DNA of 64,000 bases from an uncultured Mucispirillum sp. (GTDB taxonomy: Bacteria > Chrysiogenota > Deferribacteres > Deferribacterales > Mucispirillaceae). A model generated the notes under the pieces. It did no database searches, was not told the DNA's origin, and was given only the letters and a program-made list of their open reading frames with translations. The stretch's first letter is position 1. Every line of letters starts with the position of its first letter. Made by a program: the position numbers and the translations under genes. The stretch spans positions 1 to 64,000 of the forward strand of contig CALVEY010000003.1 in NCBI GenBank assembly GCA_944326705.1. The letters are read 5' to 3'. Positions 25,493-34,598 of the stretch are shown one piece after another.

Positions 25493-27787
25493 ATGAATAT
25501 AAATAATATAAAAGATAATAAGGTAATTATAAAAACATCTAATATATCACAAATAAAAATTCCTATGATACAGCGTGATTATGTGCAAAGCTTAGACGAT
25601 AAAAAATTTAAAAAATTTCTTAATGTTTTAGTTGATGCATTAAATAATGGTACGGAGCTTTCTCTTGATTTTATATATGGCAATATTAATGAAGATGGCG
25701 TATTTGAACCAATAGATGGGCAGCAAAGATTAACTACTCTTGCTTTATTAACCGTTTATCTGTATTGCAGACAAAGTGAAAATATTTTACAAAACCCATT
25801 TGAATATATAACTTATGCTACAAGACAAAGTGCAAATAATTTCTGCCAGCTTTTAAGAGGTGATAAGTGGAAAAATAAATTTAATGATACTGATAATCCA
25901 TCAAATATAATAAAAAATGACATAAAATATTTTAAAGAATATGATGAAGATACAACTATTTTTGCAATGTTACAAGCATTAGATAAAATCCATAACAGTA
26001 TAAAAAACCAAGATATAGATAGTTTAACAAAAAATATTAGCAATATATCTTTCCATATTTTTCCAATGGAAAGCTTTAATTTATCAGATGATTTATATAT
26101 AAAAATGAATGGTCGTGGCAAACAGCTTTCAAGTTTTGATAACTTTAAAGCAGATTATTTTAAATGGTTAGAAGAAAATGAAAAAAATATAGCTGAAGAT
26201 ATAATAGATATAAAAAATAACTTTAATAATAAATATATTGATATCTTTTGGGATTTTACATTTGAAAATAACAATAAAATACCTGACCCTGAAAGCTTAT
26301 TTTTTAGGTTTATAAATAGGTTTATTATAGCTAAAAATGATTTATCACAAAACATTATATCTGATAATTTTATTAATGACTCTGAAGACATGAACTATAT
26401 ATATAATTCATTTGAAATTTATAAAATAACTTTTCAAAATCATCATAAAGCTTTCATTACTCTTTTAGAGAATCTAACTAAAATTAGCAATATAAATGAT
26501 TATTTTCAACATCATATAGAAAATTATGAAGAAAATACATCTGTGAAATTTAATATATCTGATAAATTAACTTTTAAAACCAGATTTGCATATAATTATA
26601 TAATGAGATTTTTTGAAGAAACAAATTGTACTGAAAAAGTTGATGAAGCTAAAAAATATGCTAGAATTATCTGGAACATTACTGAACAATATTTTACTCT
26701 AAATGAAGTTAATAAAAATAGTTATATTACAGCTGTTAATGGTATGATACAAGTTGATAATATAAAGTGGGATAATATTTATCATTCATTTCATAAATTA
26801 GAAATTAAAGAATGCAAAACACATATGCAAAAAATACTTTGTGATGAAATAAAAAAATGCTCTTATATCATAGAAGAACCTGAATTAGAAGAAAAATTTA
26901 AGACTCTGGAACAACTTCCTTATTTAAATGGTGCTATTGGATTCCTGCTGGGTAAAGATAAAGATGATTTTAATAAAATATATGATACTGCTTTAAATGT
27001 ATTTAGTGAAAATAAACAACACATATTCAATATATATAATAATAATTATTTACTTAATAGAGCTGTAGTTAAAAAATTATTTGAAGATTCTAGAGAAAAT
27101 GATATATTATTCAACCCATTTAATAATAAATTTTTAAAAGAATACTTAATCAGCAGTGAAAATATTCGCGATATTACTCAAAATATTTTATTAAATCATA
27201 ACTCATATCTAATTAATGATAATGAATATACAGATTTTATATCTAAATATCATAATGATAATGATACTATTACTAAACACATATGTTTATCTGAAATATC
27301 TGCATTAATTCACTGTAAAATACAAGATAATTATCTAATTAACAAGTATTTTATATTTAAATATAATAATAATATTTACCTGTGTGAAATTAAGTATAAA
27401 AAATATCAAAATAATTCATCAGATAAAAAAAAATCATCTTTAATCATTGATAATCAAATATGTAAATTATTATATAATATTAAAACATTATTAGACAAGA
27501 ATAAGTCAAATAATGTAGTGTATGAGCCTTTTAATAAAATAGATATTATAGAAAATGAAATATATGGATTTAATAATGTAGCTAGAACCAGGTATGATAT
27601 AAATATAAACTTTAATATAGGCTCTATTAAATATCAATTTTGGATTTCAGGAGATATAATGGCTATAGAAAAATTTGAAAACGATACTTATAATTCTATT
27701 GAAGTAAAGTCTAATATTAAATATAGTGATATGGAAGATTATAGTAAAAACATGATAAAGCTTATTGAAGAACTTATTGATTCATAA
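25493..27787 (+). CDS. Second DUF262 protein, partner of the upstream gene
   Basis: The 764-residue product has a second DUF262 domain: IPMIQRDYVQ, then IDGQQRLTTLALL (from residue 74) and a variant of the later motif, DLYIKMNGRGKQLSSFDNFK (near 200-220). Unlike its neighbour it has no DUF1524 HNH signature, and I recognise no other nuclease motif in its long Asn- and Lys-rich C-terminal half. It begins 11 bases after the first gene with an AGGAAG site, so the two form an operon. A two-component restriction-like or abortive system is the most natural reading, but this is inference. A toxin role cannot be excluded. Confidence 0.8.
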   Translation: MNINNIKDNKVIIKTSNISQIKIPMIQRDYVQSLDDKKFKKFLNVLVDALNNGTELSLDFIYGNINEDGVFEPIDGQQRLTTLALLTVYLYCRQSENILQNPFEYITYATRQSANNFCQLLRGDKWKNKFNDTDNPSNIIKNDIKYFKEYDEDTTIFAMLQALDKIHNSIKNQDIDSLTKNISNISFHIFPMESFNLSDDLYIKMNGRGKQLSSFDNFKADYFKWLEENEKNIAEDIIDIKNNFNNKYIDIFWDFTFENNNKIPDPESLFFRFINRFIIAKNDLSQNIISDNFINDSEDMNYIYNSFEIYKITFQNHHKAFITLLENLTKISNINDYFQHHIENYEENTSVKFNISDKLTFKTRFAYNYIMRFFEETNCTEKVDEAKKYARIIWNITEQYFTLNEVNKNSYITAVNGMIQVDNIKWDNIYHSFHKLEIKECKTHMQKILCDEIKKCSYIIEEPELEEKFKTLEQLPYLNGAIGFLLGKDKDDFNKIYDTALNVFSENKQHIFNIYNNNYLLNRAVVKKLFEDSRENDILFNPFNNKFLKEYLISSENIRDITQNILLNHNSYLINDNEYTDFISKYHNDNDTITKHICLSEISALIHCKIQDNYLINKYFIFKYNNNIYLCEIKYKKYQNNSSDKKKSSLIIDNQICKLLYNIKTLLDKNKSNNVVYEPFNKIDIIENEIYGFNNVARTRYDININFNIGSIKYQFWISGDIMAIEKFENDTYNSIEVKSNIKYSDMEDYSKNMIKLIEELIDS

Positions 27788-27876
27788 TCATATTATCTGT
27801 TCAACTTTTACTTTTGGCACTATATTTGCTTCTTGACTAATACAGGTAAAAATGTTTTATTAATCGGGAGGCAGAT

Positions 27877-28449
27877 ATGGCAACATTTATATCAATTTTT
27901 CTTGCATTTGTTGCGGCACTGGTTAGTGCATTTGCTTTATATACCGTTAAGAAATCTAGTGAAACTGGTGATAATCATTTAGATGAGATTATGCGGTTAA
28001 AACAGCAGATAAATGAAACTAACGACAGACTTGCACAGCTTAAACATGACCATAATATTTTACAGGAACAGTTTAAAAAACTGCAGGAAGTATCTATTAA
28101 TAACGATATGCAGGTGCTTTTAAACACTGCTATTAAAGATTATAATGATATTGCAAGTGTTACACCAGAGGAAGGCAGCATAGGCAAACATGAGAGAGCA
28201 AGAAAACAGGCTGCTGAAAAAGTGCTGCAGGCCTGCAACGAAGTCTGCCAAAGGTTTATTGCAGAAGATTTAAGCCATAATACTTTTGCTTCTGTTTATA
28301 AATCACAGCTGCAGGATATATTAAACAGTGATGATTTAAAAGAAATATATTCAGCTCTTAAAAGCAAGTACCCGTATATTGAACGGGTACTACTTACTCC
28401 AATTGATGAAAATATCACTCCAAACTTTGACCATTTTTCTGCAAACTAA
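27877..28449 (+). CDS. Membrane-anchored coiled-coil protein, unknown
   Basis: The 190-residue product has one N-terminal membrane segment (residues 3-25, ISIFLAFVAALVSAFALYTV). A coiled coil follows (about 38-75, EIMRLKQQINETNDRLAQLK), then a helical cytoplasmic or periplasmic domain. I recognise no family. A GGGAGG site supports the start. It lies 90 bases after the DUF262 operon on the same strand and converges with the large outer-membrane protein gene. Co-transcription with the DUF262 pair is possible but not shown. Confidence 0.65.
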   Translation: MATFISIFLAFVAALVSAFALYTVKKSSETGDNHLDEIMRLKQQINETNDRLAQLKHDHNILQEQFKKLQEVSINNDMQVLLNTAIKDYNDIASVTPEEGSIGKHERARKQAAEKVLQACNEVCQRFIAEDLSHNTFASVYKSQLQDILNSDDLKEIYSALKSKYPYIERVLLTPIDENITPNFDHFSAN

Positions 28450-28464
28450 TCTAATAATATCTTA

Positions 28465-30618
28465 TTAAAATAATATTCCTATTCCAAAATATGGTGTTGA
28501 ACCGCTTACAGTTTCGCTTAATATTCCTTCTATAAATGCATTAAACCTTAAACTGCCACGGCTCATATCTTTACTCTGCAGGGCAATACCGCCGCGAAAA
28601 ATGCCTGCTAAACTGTTTTTACCATTGTCTTGAAAGAAATAACCGATATTTGCTTCACCAAAAAGAAGCAGGTTGTTTGTCAAATATATATCAAGCCCTA
28701 TACCGCCTGCAAGACCTGAATCTATTGTTGTTTCTGCTTTACTTCTTGAACGGTAGTAATAATCATCATAATAATAATCATCATAGTAGTCATCATCATA
28801 ATCATTATTTGACTGCAATAGTGATTTTAAACCGCCAAAACCAATTATTACTCCACCATTAAGATATAAGCCAAACCACCTGTTAAAACGCCAGTGAGAC
28901 TGCATAGCAAACTCTATATTCATTATATCTAAATTAAAGCCGCCTGCTGCCTGGAAGCCGTAAAGATAATATGTGCTTTTGTAGCTGTCAGTAAATTTTA
29001 CTGTGTCAGATGTGTGGTATTTATAACTGCTTTTATAACTATCTGCACTATCTTTTGTTTCTTGAATATACTGTGTATTTTCTGTTTCCTGTATTTTTGG
29101 TTTAGGGTTAAGCTCATCAGCCATCTGCTCATACTGTAAAATCTCTGGAAAAATTTCATATTTAGGGTTTATAGAAAAAAACTGCTCTTTATTATTACCA
29201 AGATGTACTACTCTAAACCCAGTTAAATAGGACTTAGCACCTTTTGTTCCACTTGGCTCTAACCCATATACTGGCAGTGCAATAAAACTTGCCCTTGTAT
29301 CATACATGGCTCTAAATTCCTGTAAGGATGCAAATTTATATGTAAAATTGTATTTTTTAGTTTTATATTTTACTATAATAGGCAGCTCTAAATTATCTAA
29401 GTCGCGCTCCCCAAAATCTATTACTGCTTTTGATGTATTACTTGAAGTATACATTCCAGTATTATATTTTTTAAGCCTTTCATAAAGGGGATTTAATGCT
29501 TTTAATAAAGATGTTTTTGTATCTGTTTCGCTTTTTATTTTTCTTTCAGCATATTCTGCTTTTAAACCTTCAATATCCTGTTTCTTCTTATTTTCAAACT
29601 CTTCTTTTCGTTTATTATATGCTGCTGTTTTTTCATTATATGTGGCAGTATTATCCCACTCCCCTTTTTTAGGCATTTCTTCAGTAAACTTCTGCTTTTC
29701 AAGTATAGCAAGCTGTGATTTATGATACATTTCAAGCTGCTTGCTGTTTGCATTCATAGCAGTTTTATATTCATTTACAAGGCTGCTGAAGTTAGTTCGC
29801 ACTTGAGCAGCATCCATTGCAATTACTTCAATAGTATCATTTGCAGCAATATCCATTGTTTTATCATTTATCAGTGCATTTTTTGCTAGTTCTGCTAAAA
29901 GTGCCTGATGCTCCATTTCTGCCCTTGCCTGTGCATCTTTTTCAGCTGCAATTCTTGCCTGCAGTGCGGCATCCTGCGCCATATATTCTTTTTGTATCTG
30001 CTCTAACTCTTTAGCTGCCTGCAGCTCTTCCGCCTGCTGCCTGCGTTGAGCTTCCATTAACTGCTGCTTAGCATTTGATATTTCCTTTTCCAGCTGTTTC
30101 TGCCTTGCAGCTCTTGCTTTTGCAATATTTGCTGCCTGCACACTTAATGTGTTATCATACTCTTCTTTAGATGCGTTTTGCAGTTTCTTTTCAAGGGCAA
30201 GTTTTTCTTTTCTTTCCTGCTCTAATTCCTGTTTTAAGGCTTCATTCTGCATAAGCTGCCTTAAAAAAGCATCAAGCTCACTAGAATCAACTGTTGCTGT
30301 AACCTGCACAGTTATATATGTCTGTCCGTTTTCTATTGCCTGATTTAATACTTTAACATCTTTTTTGGCGATAGCGCTTGTCTGCATTTTGATTTCATCT
30401 TTAGATACTTTGCCGTCTACTAAGACAGTGCTGCTTGATACTGCAACCCCTGCCTCTTCTGCTGCTTCTCTAAATAAACGGTCACTGATATACTGCTTAA
30501 CCTGCTCTACTGACTGGTTTTCAGGCACAACAACTTTTGCTGTCTTTGTAATAGTTTTAGTTTCTGCATAAGAATATATTGGTAAAATAAGTAAAAAAAC
30601 AATAAATAAAATCCGCAT
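28465..30618 (-). CDS. Outer-membrane-type protein with a long coiled coil
   Basis: The 717-residue product has a Sec signal (MRILFIVFLLILPIYSYA). Next is a beta domain of about 100 residues, then a long coiled coil (about 120-250, rich in Ala, Glu, Gln and Lys) and a second helical part to about 370. The C-terminal 180 residues have alternating strands and end in an aromatic-rich segment (SGSTPYFGIGILF), typical of outer-membrane beta-barrels. An acidic Tyr/Asp loop (NDYDDDYYDDYYYDD) interrupts the barrel. I cannot assign a function. It would span the periplasm, with the coil perhaps reaching the cell wall. Confidence 0.75.
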   Translation of the reverse strand: MRILFIVFLLILPIYSYAETKTITKTAKVVVPENQSVEQVKQYISDRLFREAAEEAGVAVSSSTVLVDGKVSKDEIKMQTSAIAKKDVKVLNQAIENGQTYITVQVTATVDSSELDAFLRQLMQNEALKQELEQERKEKLALEKKLQNASKEEYDNTLSVQAANIAKARAARQKQLEKEISNAKQQLMEAQRRQQAEELQAAKELEQIQKEYMAQDAALQARIAAEKDAQARAEMEHQALLAELAKNALINDKTMDIAANDTIEVIAMDAAQVRTNFSSLVNEYKTAMNANSKQLEMYHKSQLAILEKQKFTEEMPKKGEWDNTATYNEKTAAYNKRKEEFENKKKQDIEGLKAEYAERKIKSETDTKTSLLKALNPLYERLKKYNTGMYTSSNTSKAVIDFGERDLDNLELPIIVKYKTKKYNFTYKFASLQEFRAMYDTRASFIALPVYGLEPSGTKGAKSYLTGFRVVHLGNNKEQFFSINPKYEIFPEILQYEQMADELNPKPKIQETENTQYIQETKDSADSYKSSYKYHTSDTVKFTDSYKSTYYLYGFQAAGGFNLDIMNIEFAMQSHWRFNRWFGLYLNGGVIIGFGGLKSLLQSNNDYDDDYYDDYYYDDYYYRSRSKAETTIDSGLAGGIGLDIYLTNNLLLFGEANIGYFFQDNGKNSLAGIFRGGIALQSKDMSRGSLRFNAFIEGILSETVSGSTPYFGIGILF

Positions 30619-30775
30619 AATGTAACCTTTTTTGTAATCTTTTTACTCTATCATACTATGATGAAAAATCAATCATTTTATTTAATACCTATACTGCGAC
30701 AACATATATCGTATAAAATTTTTTATACTAATCTATCAGTATGTTATTCAGCCGCAAAAAATTTATACTTGAATG

Positions 30776-30960
30776 AAAGAAATTTTTCTGATAAAAAATA
30801 ATCAGAGATAAGCGGAAGCAGGTGAGATGCCTGCACTGCCCCCGCAACTGTATGCTAGACAAAGCCCATTATGCCACTGATATTCGGGAAGGCGGGTAGA
30901 GGTTGAAAGCAAGTCAGGATATGCTTACTCAATTTATTCTTCGGAGGGAAGCCCATGAGA
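30776..30960 (+). promoter_or_regulatory. Cobalamin (AdoCbl) riboswitch upstream of nrdBA
   Basis: The segment contains the conserved elements in order: GCAGGTGAGATGCCTGCACTGCCCCCGCAACTG-like P3-P6 core (30810-30852), GCCACTG then CGGGAAGGCG (30873-30896), and the B12 box AGTCAGGATATG (30912-30923). It reads on the plus strand toward nrdB. When cobalamin is plentiful, expression of the class Ia reductase would be turned off. Confidence 0.93.
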
Positions 30961-31006
30961 TACAATTCTATTTAACATTCTTTTTTACACCACATACATA
31001 CTCTTG

Positions 31007-31090
31007 ACTAACCAGACAGCAAAATATTTTTGCGTGCATTGACCTCGCTCGTATATATTATATTCATAAGTCTGCCTGGTTAGTTTTTCT
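31007..31090 (+). terminator. Riboswitch-controlled terminator before nrdB
   Basis: ACTAACCAGACAG (31007-31019) pairs with CTGCCTGGTTAGT (31072-31084), leaving one mismatch, and is followed by TTTTTCTT. The loop is unusually long, about 52 bases. Its position between the riboswitch and nrdB (start 31126) suggests transcription-level control. Confidence 0.75.
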
Positions 31091-31125
31091 TATTTAGTAC
31101 CAATATGTTATAAGGAAGTATTTTT

Positions 31126-32208
31126 ATGAGCAGTCATATATTAGATATTTCTTTCAAAGTAGAGAAAGAAAAAATATTTTTTGGCGATTTTGGCCATTAT
31201 ATCCGCATAGATAATGTAACACATGAAATTGCAAGAAAATTAAAAGAAGCAAGCGAAGGTAATACATGGTTTACAAAGGAAATAGATTATAAATCTGACA
31301 AAGTCCGTTTCCAAAGCCTGCCGGAAAATGCAAAGCGGGCATTTAAACTAAATATTGCATACCAGACATTAATGGACAGCGGTGTTACAAGCGGACTTAG
31401 TTTTGTGATGAGCAGAGTTGTAACAAGCTCTATATGGAGCCTTTTATATGCAAGGATAGCTATAGAAGAAGCAATACATGCAGAATCTTATTCTTACGGT
31501 TTATCAGAAGTATTTGGTCATGAAGCAGCTGAAACTTTAGATTTAGTGTATAATGATAACTTTGTAAAAAGACGCATGGAAAAAGAATGTATGCTTTTTG
31601 ATAATGTGTCTGCTTTATGTTTATCTGATGATACATCTGTTAATCTCGATGATAAAAAGAAAGCACTTTTAAGCCTGCTTTTAGGTATATATTACTTAGA
31701 AGGCATAAAATTCCCTTTTTCATTTTTAGTTACTTTCATAATAAATAACAGCTACAATGACGCCATTACTGGCTTTACTAAAACTATAAAGCTGATAGCC
31801 CATGATGAACTTTCTGTCCATGTGGTAACTGGCAAAAATATATTAAATATTTTAGCTCGTGATGAAAATGAAGGCTTTAAGCATCTTTTTGATAACGGAT
31901 TTTTTAGAGAAACTGCATTAAATTTAGCAGAAGAAGTAGTTACTCAGGAAATAATGTGGGCAAAATATCTTTTTGATGATTATGAAGTTGCAGGCATAAA
32001 CAGCCAGATATCAGAAAATTTCATTAAATACTGGGCAAATATCCGTTTAAAAGATATAGGCATCATAGATAACCCATATATGAAAGAAGAAAAGACAGAT
32101 ATTATTGACTGGTTTAATAACTACAGAAATATTAACAAGCAGAATGCTGCTTTACAGGAAACATCAAACACATCATACCAAAAAGGTGTCTTGAAAAACG
32201 ATTTATAG
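31126..32208 (+). CDS. nrdB: Ribonucleotide reductase class Ia, beta subunit (NrdB/R2)
   Basis: R2 carries the diiron-tyrosyl radical that starts ribonucleotide reduction in R1. In the 360 residues the metal ligands and radical tyrosine are visible at the same numbers as in E. coli: Asp84 (TLMDSG), Glu115 and His118 (IEEAIHAE), and Tyr122 (AESYSY). Later ligands are Glu192 (YLEGIKFPF), Glu228 and His232 (AHDELSVHV). The last pair is spaced E-x3-H, where most R2 proteins have E-x2-H, an odd one-residue insertion. nrdA follows after 7 bases. Control is by the upstream cobalamin riboswitch. Confidence 0.93.
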   Translation: MSSHILDISFKVEKEKIFFGDFGHYIRIDNVTHEIARKLKEASEGNTWFTKEIDYKSDKVRFQSLPENAKRAFKLNIAYQTLMDSGVTSGLSFVMSRVVTSSIWSLLYARIAIEEAIHAESYSYGLSEVFGHEAAETLDLVYNDNFVKRRMEKECMLFDNVSALCLSDDTSVNLDDKKKALLSLLLGIYYLEGIKFPFSFLVTFIINNSYNDAITGFTKTIKLIAHDELSVHVVTGKNILNILARDENEGFKHLFDNGFFRETALNLAEEVVTQEIMWAKYLFDDYEVAGINSQISENFIKYWANIRLKDIGIIDNPYMKEEKTDIIDWFNNYRNINKQNAALQETSNTSYQKGVLKNDL

Positions 32209-32215
32209 GTGTAAA

Positions 32216-34489
32216 ATGGTAATACTTACAGAAGGTAAAAAACATATAATAATAAAACGCGATGGCAGAGAAGAACCATATAACGAAGAAAAACTTAGGA
32301 AAGTTACAAGCTGGGCAGCAGGCGGTAAAAGTGCATTTACTGATAAATTATTAAAAGATTTAAATATTAAAATAAATAATAAAATGAAAATCACAGATTT
32401 ATATGATGCTCTTATTACTACAGCAGTAAATAATATAAGCCCACTTTATACAGAATATGATGAGATAGCAGAAAAGCTTTATTTAATGAAAATATATAAA
32501 GAAACTTACGGGCTTAAAAAAACAGGTCAGTATCCCCATTTAAGTATAGTGCTTACCCGTGGAGTAAAAGCAGGTATTTACTCTAAAGAATTTATAAACT
32601 CTTTCTCTCATAAAGAAATAGATTTATTAAATGATATGATAGTGCCGGACAGAGATTTTTTATTTACATATAAGGCATTAAATACATTTTTTACAAAATA
32701 CTGCAAAACTATAAAAAATAAAAAACTGGAGCTGCCGCAGATTACTTATATGATAGCTTCTATGTTTTCATTTTATAATGATGATAAAAAGAAAAGAATG
32801 CAGTTTATAAAAGAAACTTATGATATGCTGAGCACCCATAAAATAACATTTGCAACACCCCGTATTATGAACAGCGGTTACAGAAATCCACAGCTTGCAT
32901 CATGTGTATTAAATACGCCAGATGATGATACATGGAGCTTAAACCAGACAGACGGAAATATTGCTCTTTATTCAAAATTTTCTGGCGGTATTGCTTATGA
33001 TGTATCTCATATTCGTTCATCTGGCTCAAAAATAGCTTCCTTTAATGGCATATCTGATGGCCCTGTGCCGTTTATTAAAAGATTAGAGCAGACTGTTTCT
33101 GCATTTAACCAACAGAGCAAAAGAAAAGGCTCATGTGTTGTTACTTTCCCTTTCTGGCATTATGATGTGCAGGATATGGTAATGTTAAAAGATGCTGGAG
33201 GCACAGAAGATACAAGAGCTAGAAAATTAATGTATTCTATCCGCATACATAATATTTTTAAAGAAAGAGTTGAGCAGGATGCAGATATTACTTTATTTGA
33301 CCCAAAAGATACACCCCTTTTAAACTGCACTTACGGTAAAGAATTTGAAAAAGCATACATAGAATACGAAACAAAGCCAGGTATCCGCAAAAAAACAGTA
33401 AAAGCAAAAGATTTACTTTATCTTATATTAAAAGTGCGCACAGAAAGCGGCAACCTGTATTTTACTTTTGTAGATAATATTAATGAGCAGTCAGTATTGA
33501 ATACCTTTATTGGTGCATCTAACTTATGCACAGAAGTGCTTGTGCCATCAAGTGCCTCATCTTTAAAAAGTGAAGAATTATATTTAAACAGTCATGGAGA
33601 ATATGAAATACACCAGATACGAAAAAGCGGAGAAATTGGTATATGTAACCTGTGCTCTATAAACTTAGTATCCTGGGATAAAATGACATTAAAAGAAAAA
33701 ACAGAATTCTCTTACACTCTTTTAAGGGGCTGCGATAATATTATAGATACACAGTTTTATCCAGTAAAAGAAGCGCAGGCATCAAACTTAAAAAACAGAC
33801 CTATAGGTATAGGCGTATTAAACTATGCAAACTTAATGGCATCTAAAAAAATCAAGTTTACAGATGAAGCTGCAAAAGAATTTACAAATACTTTATTTGA
33901 TGACTTATACTATCACTTATATTCTGCTGCCTGCACTTTAGCAAAAGAAAGAGGGGCATACCCAGCATTTAAAAACTCAAAATGGAGTTTAGGCAAAACA
34001 CCTTTTCATCTTTCTTCATTTGATTATAAAAAATTTAACTTATCAATAGATAAAAAGAAATGGGACAGGTTAGCTGATGATATTAAAACATTTGGCATAA
34101 GGTTTTCTTATGTGGCAGCAATAGCACCAACAGCAACAAGTGGAAAAAGTATATCAGCAACAGAATCTATTGAACCAGTTATGGACTTATTTTATATGGA
34201 AGAAGGTCTGCAGAATATTCCTACTCTTGTGGCAAATATTAAAGAAAACAGACTTTATTATGAAAGATGCTGGGATATTCCTGCAAAAACTATTATTGAG
34301 CTTGCAGCTATCAGGCAGAAATATATTGACCAGTCACAGTCTGTAACTCTTTATTACACAAAACCAGAATCTGCTAAAATACTATGGGAAGATATAAAAT
34401 ATGCTATGGAACTTGGTCTTAAAACTCTTTATTATATGAAAACACCTAAGTATAATTTTACAGAAGAAGTATGCGAAAGTTGTTCATAA
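32216..34489 (+). CDS. nrdA: Ribonucleotide reductase class Ia, alpha subunit (NrdA/R1)
   Basis: R1 reduces ribonucleoside diphosphates. The 757-residue product has an N-terminal ATP cone (about residues 8-95, IIKRDGREEPYNEEKLRKV), the substrate Cys in NPQLASCVLNTP, and the active-site motif NLCTEV with its Cys and Glu. The partner region GICNLCSINLVSW holds another conserved Cys stretch. The protein ends in CESCS, a CxxC pair that would accept electrons from thioredoxin or glutaredoxin. The ATP cone suggests dATP-controlled overall activity. It forms an operon with nrdB. Confidence 0.95.
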   Translation: MVILTEGKKHIIIKRDGREEPYNEEKLRKVTSWAAGGKSAFTDKLLKDLNIKINNKMKITDLYDALITTAVNNISPLYTEYDEIAEKLYLMKIYKETYGLKKTGQYPHLSIVLTRGVKAGIYSKEFINSFSHKEIDLLNDMIVPDRDFLFTYKALNTFFTKYCKTIKNKKLELPQITYMIASMFSFYNDDKKKRMQFIKETYDMLSTHKITFATPRIMNSGYRNPQLASCVLNTPDDDTWSLNQTDGNIALYSKFSGGIAYDVSHIRSSGSKIASFNGISDGPVPFIKRLEQTVSAFNQQSKRKGSCVVTFPFWHYDVQDMVMLKDAGGTEDTRARKLMYSIRIHNIFKERVEQDADITLFDPKDTPLLNCTYGKEFEKAYIEYETKPGIRKKTVKAKDLLYLILKVRTESGNLYFTFVDNINEQSVLNTFIGASNLCTEVLVPSSASSLKSEELYLNSHGEYEIHQIRKSGEIGICNLCSINLVSWDKMTLKEKTEFSYTLLRGCDNIIDTQFYPVKEAQASNLKNRPIGIGVLNYANLMASKKIKFTDEAAKEFTNTLFDDLYYHLYSAACTLAKERGAYPAFKNSKWSLGKTPFHLSSFDYKKFNLSIDKKKWDRLADDIKTFGIRFSYVAAIAPTATSGKSISATESIEPVMDLFYMEEGLQNIPTLVANIKENRLYYERCWDIPAKTIIELAAIRQKYIDQSQSVTLYYTKPESAKILWEDIKYAMELGLKTLYYMKTPKYNFTEEVCESCS

Positions 34490-34598
34490 AATAGATATTT
34501 TTATCTACTTTGTCTAAAACTATAATACTTTTATAATTATTTTATTGAGAGTATGAATATTATATGCTACTCTGTTATTATATTAACAGGTAATATGT

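Noticed and set aside
23532-27787. DUF262 operon as part of the tRNA-Arg element
   Set aside because: It lies beyond attR and the displaced tRNA terminator, and I found no third copy of the 49-bp repeat to the right up to 28 kb. It may be an older neighbour.
28745-28810. Repeated TCATCATAATAATAA-like sequence as a CRISPR or microsatellite array
   Set aside because: It is coding sequence for an Asp/Tyr-rich loop of the outer-membrane protein, with irregular units and no spacers.
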